Below are positions 18,906 through 27,881 of a stretch of 35,173 nt of DNA, in pieces. The DNA is from Parastagonospora avenae f. sp. tritici 18332-5. Its lineage: Eukaryota > Ascomycota > Dothideomycetes > Pleosporales > Phaeosphaeriaceae. The position numbers and the translations under genes were made by a program. The number at the start of each line of letters is the position of its first letter. The first letter of the stretch is position 1. The DNA is taken from positions 1-35,173 of the forward strand of contig JAFJTR010000153.1 in the NCBI GenBank assembly GCA_022559985.1, written 5' to 3'. Under the pieces are notes generated by a model. The model saw only the letters and a list, made by a program, of their open reading frames with translations, was not told where the DNA came from and ran no database searches.

Positions 18906-20706
18906 TCACTGACCAACAGCACCAAACCATGCCAAACCCAGAATAGCACCGAGAACGATCGCTATCGCTGGGGGTACCTTGAACCATGCAGTCTCCGCAT
19001 ACGTGACCGCGGCCACTACGACCCACCACGGCTCCTCAGCAAGACTTCTACCATCGCTGCTTTCCGCCGTCAAGTATCCGATTTCCCAGAGCCGATACAC
19101 AGCTGTAAAAACAAGTCCAACAGCTGTAGCATTAATGCCTCTCAGCAAACTGACAACCCATGCCTTTGCCCTTAGAGCTTGCCAGATTGACTGGACACTG
19201 ACGGCGAGGATGATTCCTGGGAAAAATATGCCTAGATAGCCTAGCAATGCGCCAAAGAACGTAGGGGTACCGGAACCTGCGAGCGTCAACGCGCCTAGGT
19301 AGACTGCGAAATTGAAGTTTGGCCCAGGGAAAGCTTGAATGATAGCAAGGCCAAGGAGGAAGTCGCGAGGCGAGACCCAGCCGGGATCAACAACGTATGA
19401 ACGAAGCAGAGGGATGACGACTGGTCCGCCGCCGAAAATGATGGTACCAGCGAGGTACATGTTCGAGAAAAGATCGAATGGGCGGGGTCTATTAGGAAGA
19501 ACACCGCGGAGAACCATAATGATTATAAACGATACTATGCAAGGTTAGCACGAGCCTGGAAAGCGGGGTGTTTACATACTCAGAAAAGCTACGATGAGCG
19601 AGATGCCCAGCTTGACGGAGATGTTATGGGTTTGCGTGTCTGCAACAGGAACTGCCTCGGTGCTTTCTGCGCCTCCTTGCACTGAGCCGGTTTCGAAAGG
19701 ACTTTGCCTAGCAGGCTCTTGCTCCATCGATATGCGGCCTTCCGAGCCCTCTACCTGCGGCTTTCGCTGAGTGAGCCCTGACAGATCCGCTTGCGTATGT
19801 TCCTCTAGCTGGATGCTCTGTGATGCGTTGACGCCTTCAACATCTTCTCCTTCATTTCTTGTTGCTCGCCTTCTCTTCGCTTCCCATTTGGTTTGTAGCT
19901 TGCCGATCCGCTGTTGCAGCCAGACATCCCAAACAACGGTGGCTACGCCGCCAGTCAGAATCAAGATAGGAAAGTACCAGAGCGCGTTGTAACATAGGCC
20001 TGCACAAGTGCCCATGATAACTAGGATCCTCGTGAGACGGTCTTGGATGGCTTTCTCCGCTAACTGTTGACTATAAGCTATCCCACCATTAACTCGTCGT
20101 GACAGAGACTTACTTGCACAGCGGCCAACGCGACGATTCCTACAGTACTCGCATTCAGCCCGCTTAGCATGGCGTAAACTGTAGGCGGTAACCGGTCAGG
20201 CATCTGTTGAACGCCTAGTGATAGACCATACATTCCGATTGCACCAGGCAAGCTCCAGAGGAGGAAAGTGAAGATCGCTCCAATAATGCCTGCACGAATA
20301 ATTGCGATGCAAAATACCATCTTCGTGGAACCCGGACCTGGAAGTGCCTGACATATTCCAAAGAGCTCTTGATACTGCAGCCCTATTAACGATGCGTACC
20401 GCCGATAATTCAATACTATCCTTTTCATTTCCCTAGCGGTCATTGACATTAGCATCATAACAAACTTACAGTCTGTTCATCAATCCACTTGCTTCCACCG
20501 CCAAATCCAACACCTTCCACAAACCTACGATGAAGAATTTGAAAGTGGACAGGCGGTCCACCAAAGGCTGTAAAGCCTAAGTCCCAAGTCCTCACGAACA
20601 CCTCCGCGAGTCGCCATTCTAGCTTTTCCGTATTGGCCTGGAAGGAGTTGTTGCGCTGGGAGCGTGTATGAGCGCGCACGGAACTTATGATCGAGGAAAG
20701 AGGCAT
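18906..20706 (-). CDS. Chromate ion transporter, CHR family (two-domain, ChrA-like)
   Basis: Four exons: 20706-20470, 20374-20114, 20063-19580, 19534-18906; introns of 95, 50, 45 bp, all GT-AG and phase-consistent; 536 aa. The fused two-half build of long CHR proteins is clear. Half one: TWDLGFTAFGGPPVHFQILHRRFV, QTYQELFGICQALPGPGSTK, SGLNASTVGIVALAAVQ. Half two: LAGTIIFGGGPVVIPLL, LLGLAIIQAFPGPNFNFAVYLGA, LRGINATAVGLVFTAVY. A hydrophilic linker of ~95 residues (about 215-310, rich in Glu/Gln/Ser) separates the halves. CHR proteins export chromate (or chromate/sulfate) across the plasma membrane. It is divergent from a histidine-phosphatase gene with 430 bp between start codons. Start MPLSSIISS chosen as the first ATG before the conserved domain. 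Confidence 0.9.
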
Positions 20707-21136
20707 TGTCAGCTCAGTAGGTGGATTGTCTGTCTTGTGCGCAGGATGAGGCTCAACAGTTAGATAATGGTTGTGGAAAGTTGCTATTAGTGGTATATAT
20801 ACGTGACCGAACGAATCAAATCTCAGCAGTGACACTTGTTTTAATGCAGAACCTTCATCCAATCAAGTGGCCACGTGCTTCTTTCTCCGCCCTTTCCAAA
20901 GCGTGGCTGACGGTGCCAAGAATATGGCGTATGCATTGAGAGTGGACGGAGGGCGGAAACTGTGCAGAATTGGCTAAGTGCAAGCGAGGGCCGCGCTATT
21001 GGCCGCGAGAACGTTTCAGGCAATGATCAGCTGCAGACGTGATTCTTGGCAATAGTCGCACCATTCCTCGGTTCCGTTTTCATATTTAAAAGAAACTTAT
21101 GCCCACTCTTCTGAATTTCTATAATCCTCATGTATT
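20707..21136. promoter_or_regulatory. Bidirectional promoter between chromate transporter and histidine phosphatase
   Basis: Contains CCAAT at 20859-20863 followed by a palindromic E-box CACGTG at 20872-20877, and an inverted CCAAT (ATTGG) near 20998. CACGTG is the class of site used by bHLH factors such as Cbf1/Pho4-type regulators of sulfur or phosphate use. Binding is not shown. Confidence 0.5.
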
Positions 21137-21787
21137 ATGGCATCAAGGATATATCTCGTCCGCCACAGCGAATCGGAACATAACGTCTCAAAAGACATGT
21201 CTCAACTTGACCCGCCTTTGACCACTCTCGGTTACGCCCAAGCTTCTCAGCTAATCAGCAAGTTCCCCAATCCTGAGCGGATTGCAGTAATTCTCAGCTC
21301 GCCACTTCGACGCGCCATCCAAACCTCCCTCACAGGGTTTTCCCATGTGCTTGAGAAACGATACTTCGACTCCTCCTCAGATTTTGGTGTCGAGAATGGG
21401 ATTGAGCTCACTTTAGAGCCTGACCTGCAAGAACGAAGCGCGTTGCCTTGCGACTCTGGCTCAGAGCGCCATGTGTTGGAGAAAGATTTCCCGAGCTTGG
21501 CTCTGAAGGAATTGAGTGAGGGTTGGCAGGCTAAAGCAGGGCAATACGCAGCAGATGATGATTCGGTTAGACTCAGGGCGGCAAGGACGAGGGAGAAGCT
21601 CAAGCATTTAGTTGTGGCCTTACATGGCAACGAGAAGAGAGACATTGTGGTTGTTACTCATGGCATGTTTATGAAATTTCTGTCTGGTGAAGGTGATATT
21701 GATTTGCCTAAAGCTGGATGGAAATCGTACACGATCAGTAACGACGAAGAAGATAAGGCGATACTTCTCCCGGTCAACGAGGTCTAA
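21137..21787 (+). CDS. Histidine phosphatase family protein (phosphoglycerate-mutase-like)
   Basis: Single exon, 216 aa, start MASRIYLVRHSESEHN. The catalytic His10 lies in the family's R-H-G/A-E-style motif (here LVRHSESEHN), followed by PPLTTLGYAQA, ILSSPLRRAIQTS (the second Arg of the pocket), a Glu in DLQERS, and the second catalytic His175 in VVVTHGMFMKFLSG. These proteins remove or move phosphate groups on small molecules or proteins through a phospho-His. Real glycolytic mutase activity is unlikely given the divergence; the substrate is unknown. Length is normal and no break is seen. Divergent from the chromate transporter. Confidence 0.9.
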   Translation: MASRIYLVRHSESEHNVSKDMSQLDPPLTTLGYAQASQLISKFPNPERIAVILSSPLRRAIQTSLTGFSHVLEKRYFDSSSDFGVENGIELTLEPDLQERSALPCDSGSERHVLEKDFPSLALKELSEGWQAKAGQYAADDDSVRLRAARTREKLKHLVVALHGNEKRDIVVVTHGMFMKFLSGEGDIDLPKAGWKSYTISNDEEDKAILLPVNEV

Positions 21788-22721
21788 AATTCATGATCTT
21801 CTAGCGCAACAAGCGCGACAGGCACTTGCGAAGTGCTTCTCAGTCTGCGAGGATATTCAAACATTTGCCGGCAACGTTATGTATTAGTGCTACGTTTCAT
21901 CCGTTTCGATACAGTGCTGTGTTACAATATTAAGCTGTATGATGACTATTGTCGTTGCAAAGACTATTGTCGAGTTTGTCGTGTTAAAGAATGTCTGTGG
22001 CGTCTCGTCACGCAGAGTGTCTCGCTATGCAGGATGGACATTACGTTGCTTGGAAGACGTCTTGACCTGAATGTAATTCGCTGTTCTAGGGACTAGCTCT
22101 GATTATTAAAGACCTTGCATTAGTACCTTGTTTTCCTTTTTATCTAGCAATAATTTCTGTTCTCTTTAAAGAAAACCTGTAATGGCTTATCTGGTTTCCA
22201 ATCTGCTGGCATATTTGGGTTAAAAGCAGAGGGTTTATGAAAGCAGAGGGTTTATGAAAGCAGGGCGTTTATAAAAGCAGGGCGTTTATAAAAGCAGGGC
22301 GTTTATAGAAGCAGAGCGTTTATAGAAGTAGAGCATTAATAAAAACCGGTTTTTTTATATAAACCTGTCGTTGATGTAAACCTATCATTTATGAAAACCG
22401 CGGAGCTCCCGTCACTTTCAGGACACAGCGACACGGCACACAGAGAGAGAGGTTGCGTCACACTCAGTTTGGAAAGAAGGACTACGCTAGCGAGGCGAAT
22501 CCCTCGTGAAAAGTGAAATTGTAACGGGCTGAGCCCAAGATTATATGACTACGCTGCTAGCCTAGTCACTTCCTTCCGTCCATCATTCACTCCTTCCTCG
22601 CTTAGCGCACCAACCCACTCAAAGCAGAATGGCCGCCCACCTTTTTTTCTTCATCTTAACTGCAGATAGCATCTGGGTCAGGTAGCTGGAATACAGTGCC
22701 TACAGACCGTTCACATAAATC
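21788..22721. other. Intergenic with 17-bp minisatellite and GC-poor stretch
   Basis: No gene supported. Contains a seven-copy 17-bp repeat at 22223-22341 and, to ~22400, two more degenerate units (TAAACCTGTCGTTGATG, TAAACCTATCATTTATG). Further on, GGGCTGAGCCC (near 22528) is a perfect short palindrome. Confidence 0.5.
22223..22341 (+). repeat. 17-bp minisatellite, 7 copies
   Basis: Units AAAGCAGAGGGTTTATG (x2), AAAGCAGGGCGTTTATA (x3), GAAGCAGAGCGTTTATA, GAAGTAGAGCATTAATA follow without gaps. The drift from G/C to A/T along the array fits step-wise C-to-T/G-to-A mutation. Confidence 0.93.
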
Positions 22722-23175
22722 CTAATCTTGTTTAGTTTGTTTTTTTCTAAGTGCATTGTTGGGATTATTGTAGCATTCTTTCAGTGCCTCCCCGTTATCT
22801 TCATCACGATAGTCTGGCAGTGTACCTCGCAAACATTCTATTTTCAAGCTCCTCGTCGGAAAGGCAGCCGATTGGCAGTAAATGATTACTGAGTCCAAAG
22901 TAAGCTCAAGCTTGTGTGGTAGGAGCTTTGACTGGTAATAGTGTAGATCCTCAGGCTTCATTACTGCGAGTAGGAAGAGAAAAGCTTTGAACTACTGAGA
23001 GTCAGCGAAATCTTTGCAACAATATTTATCTTGCCTCCTCTTTACTCATTTTAGCCTGCGGGTGGCTTAGAAGCGGGCTATCGTTAGACTCCTCTTTCGT
23101 GTTAGGACAAGGCATGTTAGGACAAGGCATGTTAGGACAAGGCATGTTAGGACAAGGCATGTTAGGACAAGGCAT
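22722..23175 (-). CDS. Unrecognised protein, short paralogue of the 24783-26808 gene
   Basis: Two exons: 23175-23035 and 22991-22722, joined by a 43-nt GC-AG intron (23034-22992, GCAAGA...GCTGAC...CAGTAG); 136 aa. The N-terminus is five MPCPN repeats from a 15-bp minisatellite, then TKEESNDSPLLSHPQAKMSKEE. Exon 2 reads FKAFLFLLAVMKPEDLHYYQSKLLPHKLEL, homologous to LAVAEPEYLEFLQLKLLPYKLSF in the larger gene, and ends near LPDYRDEDNGEALKECYNN, matching its acidic repeat (MPDYSNGEALSECCN). The middle and C-terminal part of the larger paralogue are absent. No family is recognised and no function is proposed. Repeat-like multi-copy behaviour suggests a lineage-specific family. Confidence 0.5.
23101..23175 (-). 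repeat. 15-bp minisatellite, 5 copies, coding (MPCPN)5
   Basis: Five perfect units GTTAGGACAAGGCAT on the plus strand, in frame with the short paralogue. The larger paralogue has no such repeat at this position. Confidence 0.95.
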
Positions 23176-23757
23176 ACTAATGCGGCAATACTCACTCGAA
23201 ATATGAATTACATGGCGTTGTAGAGTAGCGGTCTTTGATTTTGTATCAAAAAGATGAATTCACATTGAACTGAGTATCTACATGGAGTATATATATGTGG
23301 GTGTGTTGGTAGAACTTCACCGTAGTAAAGCGTGTACAATTGTACGATGTGGAGCAGGCTGCAAACTTAAGTTGGTTGCAGATTGATTGATTGATTCTAT
23401 CTTTCGTACAATCGGATTATATACTCCCCTCTCTCGTACGAGCAGTCGGCCCGTACTTGAGTAGGTTAGATGATCCTACTTTTCGCACGAGCAGAAGGCT
23501 CGTGCTTAGGTAGATCATGTGATCGTACGTACAGGGTGGCTGTAAACAACGCTAGTGCTAAAAGGCAATTTCCTCTTAACTACATGAGATCCTGTGGCAA
23601 AACTAGATTCGGGTGGCTTCGCGGCCGGCTTGCCTTATCAGGAATTCCGCCGGACCCTGCCTCGATATAAGTAGCTCAGCCCAGCCTAAATTGACAATTA
23701 AGCACAGTTCTAGAGTCTTTTCCTAACACCAGCCTTGATAACAGACTTAACCTCATT
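23176..23757. other. Intergenic with 49-bp tandem hairpin repeat and promoter-like end
   Basis: No gene supported. Includes GATT x4 near 23383-23397, a two-copy 49-bp repeat (23432-23529), and a TATA-like GATATAAGTAG near 23664, ~90 bp before the coiled-coil gene. Confidence 0.45.
23432..23529 (+). repeat. Two adjacent diverged 49-bp units, each with a hairpin
   Basis: Unit 1 (23432-23480) and unit 2 (23481-23529) align over their length. Each carries a short inverted repeat: GTACG...CGTAC in unit 1 and GCACGAG...CTCGTGC in unit 2, with the same loop position although the stem bases changed. Confidence 0.6.
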
Positions 23758-24129
23758 ATGCCAGTAGATTGGAGACTAGATAAGCCTATCCAAGTTTATA
23801 TTGAAGAGAATAGACATTCTAGCCAGAAGAAGGAGGAAAAAAGGTACCAAGGCAGAATCTTCAATGATAAGTGCCAGTTCCAGGAACGAACAATTAGAAA
23901 TAATCAGCGCGACATACACGAGGTTGAGGGGCTCTTAGAAGTGCAGAGACAGCTCTTACTTAAACTAGCAGAGCAGGAAAATCGAGTTACGGAAACACAC
24001 GAGAAGGGGACACCCTCTTCTGAAAGTCTTCAGAGCTTGAAGGCGGACACAGTTCAAGCAATCCAAAAAACATGGAGTCCAAGGAGCAGATCTACTGCAC
24101 ACCAACGATCGCTTTTTCAACTGAAGTAA
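23758..24129 (+). CDS. Small coiled-coil protein, unrecognised
   Basis: Single frame of 123 aa from the ATG at 23758 (MPVDWRLDKPIQVYIEENRHS). Charged and helical; residues ~25-85 look like a coiled coil (RYQGRIFNDKCQFQERTIRNN, VEGLLEVQRQLLLKLAEQENRV). No signal peptide, membrane span or named domain. An upstream TATA-like GATATAAG near 23664 and clean start context support it as a gene, but it lies in repeat-rich DNA and could be part of a mobile element. A second small coiled-coil gene lies at 28355-28989 without obvious sequence identity. Confidence 0.45.
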   Translation: MPVDWRLDKPIQVYIEENRHSSQKKEEKRYQGRIFNDKCQFQERTIRNNQRDIHEVEGLLEVQRQLLLKLAEQENRVTETHEKGTPSSESLQSLKADTVQAIQKTWSPRSRSTAHQRSLFQLK

Positions 24130-24782
24130 TTACAGCTTTAACTGTAGCTATCTAATTATGAATCTACAATGAAAATTCCAAGTTGCGTTGTCTTAGCGAC
24201 TTGTAGTGAATGTGCTCTCACGTCGCGGCACTGTTTCTTGCACAACAATGTTAGTTAGCACGCCCTATCACTCTTGCTGCCGTCTAGGACTAATCACCAA
24301 TCAGTAGCCAGTGACTCCCAACAGTGTAAGTTAGATTCGTGGACGCTTTTAGCAAGATCACGTGATTGTCAAACGTGATTTTCGTGGATGCCACTAACTT
24401 TATTACGTTAGCTAGCGATTGGAAGACAGGGTGGAAGAAGAAGGGGAAAGGAGTCAACATGCAAAGTCGGGGTAGAGAAGCCCGAAAGCCAGCGACTCTT
24501 TCATTAAACTGCCGGTATATGGCGCAAAACCCCAACAACTATTCACAGACAAGAAGTGCGCAGGCTGGTATTTATTTATTTCCTTGCGCTACAATGAAAA
24601 ACGGAGCTCTAGTTATAATCATTGTGCCAGCGACCCTGTAGTTTAGACCGCTAGCGCTCGTCACGCTGGTGTATGTGTCGCTGACGTTATTACCAACGTG
24701 CAAACCCCATTTTACAGGGATAATGTGACAGGCTTTGGGAAAGGATCCTTTTGCAACACCCCTGCAATATTAGGTTATTTAA
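24130..24782. other. Intergenic with one copy of a dispersed repeat
   Basis: No gene supported. Contains the first copy of a ~60-bp repeat (24442-24500) also found at 26961 and, inverted, at 27271. GCTAGCG and ACGTTA motifs recur around 24400-24420 and 24650. Confidence 0.4.
24442..24500 (+). repeat. Dispersed ~60-bp repeat, copy 1
   Basis: Core GTC-RC-ATGCAAAG-YGGGG-TAG...CCCGAAA-CMAGCG is shared with copies 2 and 3, and a CCCCAACAA-TATTC-like tail follows in copies 1 and 2. Confidence 0.65.
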
Positions 24783-26808
24783 TTACTTACGTTCAACGTC
24801 CAGACCCAGCTCGTGCAGGGAAATTGCCTGAACAAACGGTGCTGGCAGTTCCAATGGCTGCCATTTCTCTTTCAGCTCTTCAAGAAGTTTCTGATCCTCC
24901 TGTATGTATCCGTCTACACTACTCGCTATATGCTCTACCTGCGAACAAGAAAGCAGCACGCCTCCCCCTACTATGGAACTGACTAACGGGTATATCGTTC
25001 GGCTAACATGAATGCTTTTAGGGTGTCCATTTACTATATACGTCAGAAGGATCCTCAAATCTGGGTTAGACAGCTTTTTAGGATTATTGCTATGAAATCT
25101 GTATTAGGTCAAATGTCTAAGCGTATGATAGGTTTCTTACATGTGAATCTCTAGGTTACGGCTGCAAGTTAGTAAGATCCCTATTCCAAGATGAGAGGCT
25201 ACGTAAGACCATCTTTTTCCAACTTGTGTGTGCCATGCGAACCTATGTTCGCACTTTTTCCTTTGTTCTAGTGTGAGGTTCTCCATACGACAGCCATATA
25301 CCGTTTCTAACACAGCATTTTTCGCCACGGTAGCCACACCCAGACCCGAGGAAAGGTTGCACTGGCTCCGTTCTTTATCAAGTTCGATGCACATTTGCTC
25401 AAAATAGTGGTGCAGAAGAACCCGCGCTATTCTTAGCTTGATAGGATCAACGATAGAGTCGCTTTCGAGCGTTATAGCACAGTTAAGGCTCTTAAGCACT
25501 CTTTCTGTCAACGGAGCTCTAGATGTTGGATTGTTTATCAGGAGACGAGACCAGGGATCCTTTAGGTTCCACTTCTGGTAAAAAAGACTTATGAATTCGC
25601 ATGCATCTTCTCGGAGGAAGGAATCGCCGAGTTGAATGGTGTTACACAGCTCATCATGTGTTCCTCCAAATGGATAGTTTAATTGATCGTAGGAGTGAAG
25701 CCAATGAGTTTTCGTTACCCCCTCAGGCAATGTGAATTCTGTTTGATTCCTTGGGCTTCCATGCCAGTCCGAAAAGAGCGGAGACGGTGATAAGGTACCT
25801 AGTCCTGTCTGTAATGATAATTGGAGTGAGGATCTATCGTCCATAGTGTTCATCACTTGCTGACTCGGTTTATCGAAGGCCTCTATCTCACCTTCAAATT
25901 CTGACAAATCAGATTCATTACGAGCTGGATGGCTGGTCACAGAATCGATGACGATATTATTTAATTCCATATCTGAGTCGCCAGCTGTAGGTAGTACGTT
26001 CGGCGTCTCACTTGAACCTACAGACACTGGAAGCGTTGCATCGTTGGTATTGCAGCATTCTGATAGTGCCTCGCCATTAGAATAGTCTGGCATTTCCGCA
26101 TCAACGCTTGTAGAGTGGTCGTCTTGGTCGTCTTGGTCGTCTTGGCCGTCTAGGTCGTCTTGGTCTCGTTGGAAGTCTTCGAATGCTTCGTTAAAGAGAT
26201 TAGTGGGCGGGCTCTCCAAACCCTCGTCGTACTCTTCTTGTTGCGAGCAACTCGCAGGAGAGGCGGACGGTTGGGAATTAACGCGGGCTGGGCGCGATGG
26301 GAGCTTAGGCTGTATGACTTGTGATGTATTGCGGTATCCTGTCAGTGCGTAGCTGTTATCCTCACTGTCGCAGTCCAGCATGTCTACATTGACGCTTGCA
26401 GTATTATAAGAAGAGTGGTGGTCCTCTAATGTAGTGTTAAGGAGATTAATTTCTGTCTCTGGTTGGACACTGCCAGTAGGAAGAAAAGTGGTGAACGGTT
26501 GGACATCAACGATGGCTAGGTGCGGTGGAGGCTCTGACTTTCTAGCTTGTGATGTGTCTGAGGCAGGTGTAGAGCGAATTGAGCGGCGTTCGTCGAAGGA
26601 CAGCTTGTAAGGTAGCAGCTTCAACTGGAGAAACTCTAGATATTCGGGCTCCGCCACAGCAAGGGACAGTGAGTCTTTAAGTGAAGAGATAAGCTACTAT
26701 GAGTTAGCAAAATCTTTGGTAAGATGCTCGTCATGCCTTCTTATCTCTCATTCTCGCACGAGCCTGGAGGCGTAGAGGCGGCTTATTGTTATCAGATTCC
26801 TGTCTCAT
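24783..26808 (-). CDS. Unrecognised protein of ~640 aa, larger member of a local two-gene family
   Basis: Proposed exons: 26808-26737 (ATG, MRQESDNNKPPLRLQARARM), 26693-25141, and from 25089 or 25098 to 24783. Intron 1 is 43 nt with a GC donor (GCATGA...GCTAAC...TAGTAG); intron 2 starts GTAAGA and ends CATAG (51 nt) or ACAG (42 nt), both in phase. The upstream exon is needed because the large frame has no ATG at its start. N-terminus: EPEYLEFLQLKLLPYKLSF, shared with the short paralogue. The middle is acidic and low-complexity, including a DQDD run from a 9-bp repeat (about 26117-26164), and two diverged copies of a module ending DCDSEDNSYALTGYRNT / PDYSNGEALSECCNT. The C-terminal ~250 residues look globular (GKRWSYVASHLGIGILLTCS, ILLTYIVNGHPKSIHVSRTI). 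No known domain identified; function unknown. Confidence 0.6.
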
Positions 26809-26901
26809 ATCAGAATTAGTCTTGCTGATGCGACAATACCCACTACTTCAATTATAAAGCGCATAGCATTTCTAATAGTGGTCTATAGATTTAACGCGAA
26901 A

Positions 26902-26965
26902 GGAAAACAGAGTGGAAGGAGTGAATGGAAAACAGAGTGGAAGGAGTGAATGGAAAACAGCGGAA
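26902..26965 (+). repeat. 25-bp tandem repeat, ~2.5 copies
   Basis: GGAAAACAGAGTGGAAGGAG followed by TGAAT is repeated twice and begins a third time (GGAAAACAGCGGAAGG), leading straight into dispersed-repeat copy 2. Confidence 0.85.
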
Positions 26966-27020
26966 GGAGAGTCAGCATGCAAAGCTGGGGCATAGCAGCA
27001 GCCCGAAAACAAGCGGCGCT
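26961..27020 (+). repeat. Dispersed ~60-bp repeat, copy 2
   Basis: Same order as copy 1: GTCAGCATGCAAAGCTGGGG, then GCAGCCCGAAAACAAGCGGCG. About 300 bp from an inverted copy 3. Confidence 0.65.
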
Positions 27021-27270
27021 TTATATCCGCTCGGGACCGCCGAAAGAAAGCGCAACCCCACAATTATTCTCTTGGTACACAGGGAATGCCGGAAAGAGAT
27101 TGGAAAGCCTCAGGCACGAGCTCACGCGGCAGGGTGGGGTTTTTCACGCTCAGGCATTGCAGACAGAAGTAAGAACATAAGAAGATACGAAATAAATACT
27201 GCAGAGTCTTTGGGATGGTGCGGTGTAGTTATGCATCTATTGTTGCAGTGTTGGTCTCAAACGGAAATAA

Positions 27271-27332
27271 AATTGCCGCTGGCTTTCGCGCTGCTGCCAC
27301 CCCGACTTTGCATGCTGATTCTTTTCCCCTTT
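27271..27332 (-). repeat. Dispersed ~60-bp repeat, copy 3 (inverted)
   Basis: On the minus strand it reads AATCAGCATGCAAAGTCGGG, then GGCAGCAGCGCGAAAGCCAG, closest to copy 1. With copy 2 it forms an inverted pair around ~250 bp. Confidence 0.65.
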
Positions 27333-27632
27333 GTGCAGCCTCATCGTATGCGCAACGACGATGTTTACGCGCTTTCCAGCCCACAGCCTATAGCGTGCAG
27401 ACAGGTGATGGTGGCAATGATGTCTTTTGATCTTATGTATAGTACGTACAAGAAGCGTGCAAGCTGTGAGCTGCAAAAGAGAGGCTGCATTCATGATGAG
27501 GCTGCACTTGTGATGACGGGCCGCTTATGATACAGTGCCGTGGCAGCCAAAGGGGACAATGTAGCACAGCGGTCAGCTAATCCACTGTAATAATACAGGC
27601 CAGTTCATCAGTTAATCTAGCACTAGTCCGCA

Positions 27633-27694
27633 GTCAAATGATCAGCTATATGACTGGTCAGCGGTCAAACAATCAGCTGTATGACTGACTAGCC
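27633..27694 (+). repeat. 31-bp tandem pair
   Basis: GTCAAATGATCAGCTATATG... (27633-27663) and GTCAAACAATCAGCTGTATG... (27664-27694) are adjacent. The short motif CTGGTCAGC recurs again at about 27698. Confidence 0.75.
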
Positions 27695-27727
27695 AACTGG
27701 TCAGCCATACTTGTCAATATTAGAGGA

Positions 27728-27778
27728 CTAGCGTAACTAGGCACGAGAGCAAAAAATCCTCTTGGATAGTTACGCTAG
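27728..27778. repeat. Inverted repeat, 12 bp perfect stem
   Basis: CTAGCGTAACTA (27728-27739) and TAGTTACGCTAG (27767-27778), loop 27 bp. TATTAG outside the left arm is mirrored by CTAATA outside the right arm. Confidence 0.8.
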
Positions 27779-27836
27779 CCTAATAAAGACATTTACAGAT
27801 GCTAATAAAAGCATAGTGCTAGTCTAAGCTTGTGCT

Positions 27837-27881
27837 AGTGTGACCAGCACAAGAATACTTTTCTCTTGTGCTGGTCACACT
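27837..27881. repeat. Strong hairpin, 18 bp perfect stem, 9-base loop
   Basis: AGTGTGACCAGCACAAGA (27837-27854) pairs perfectly with TCTTGTGCTGGTCACACT (27864-27881); two further base pairs extend it outward. Absence of arm divergence in a decayed region suggests recent origin or selection. No T-run typical of a polymerase III terminator or transcription signal is attached. Confidence 0.85.

Noticed and set aside
22223..23175. CRISPR-like arrays (regular short repeats)
   Set aside because: Units are head-to-tail without unique spacers; these are minisatellites in a eukaryotic genome.
22722..26808. In-frame TAG codons between exon A and exon B of both paralogues read as RIP stops in a continuous gene
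   Set aside because: The stretch between them is conserved in an alternative frame, so this stays possible, but a branch site, an AG acceptor, equal 43-nt length and kept phase in both copies favour an intron.
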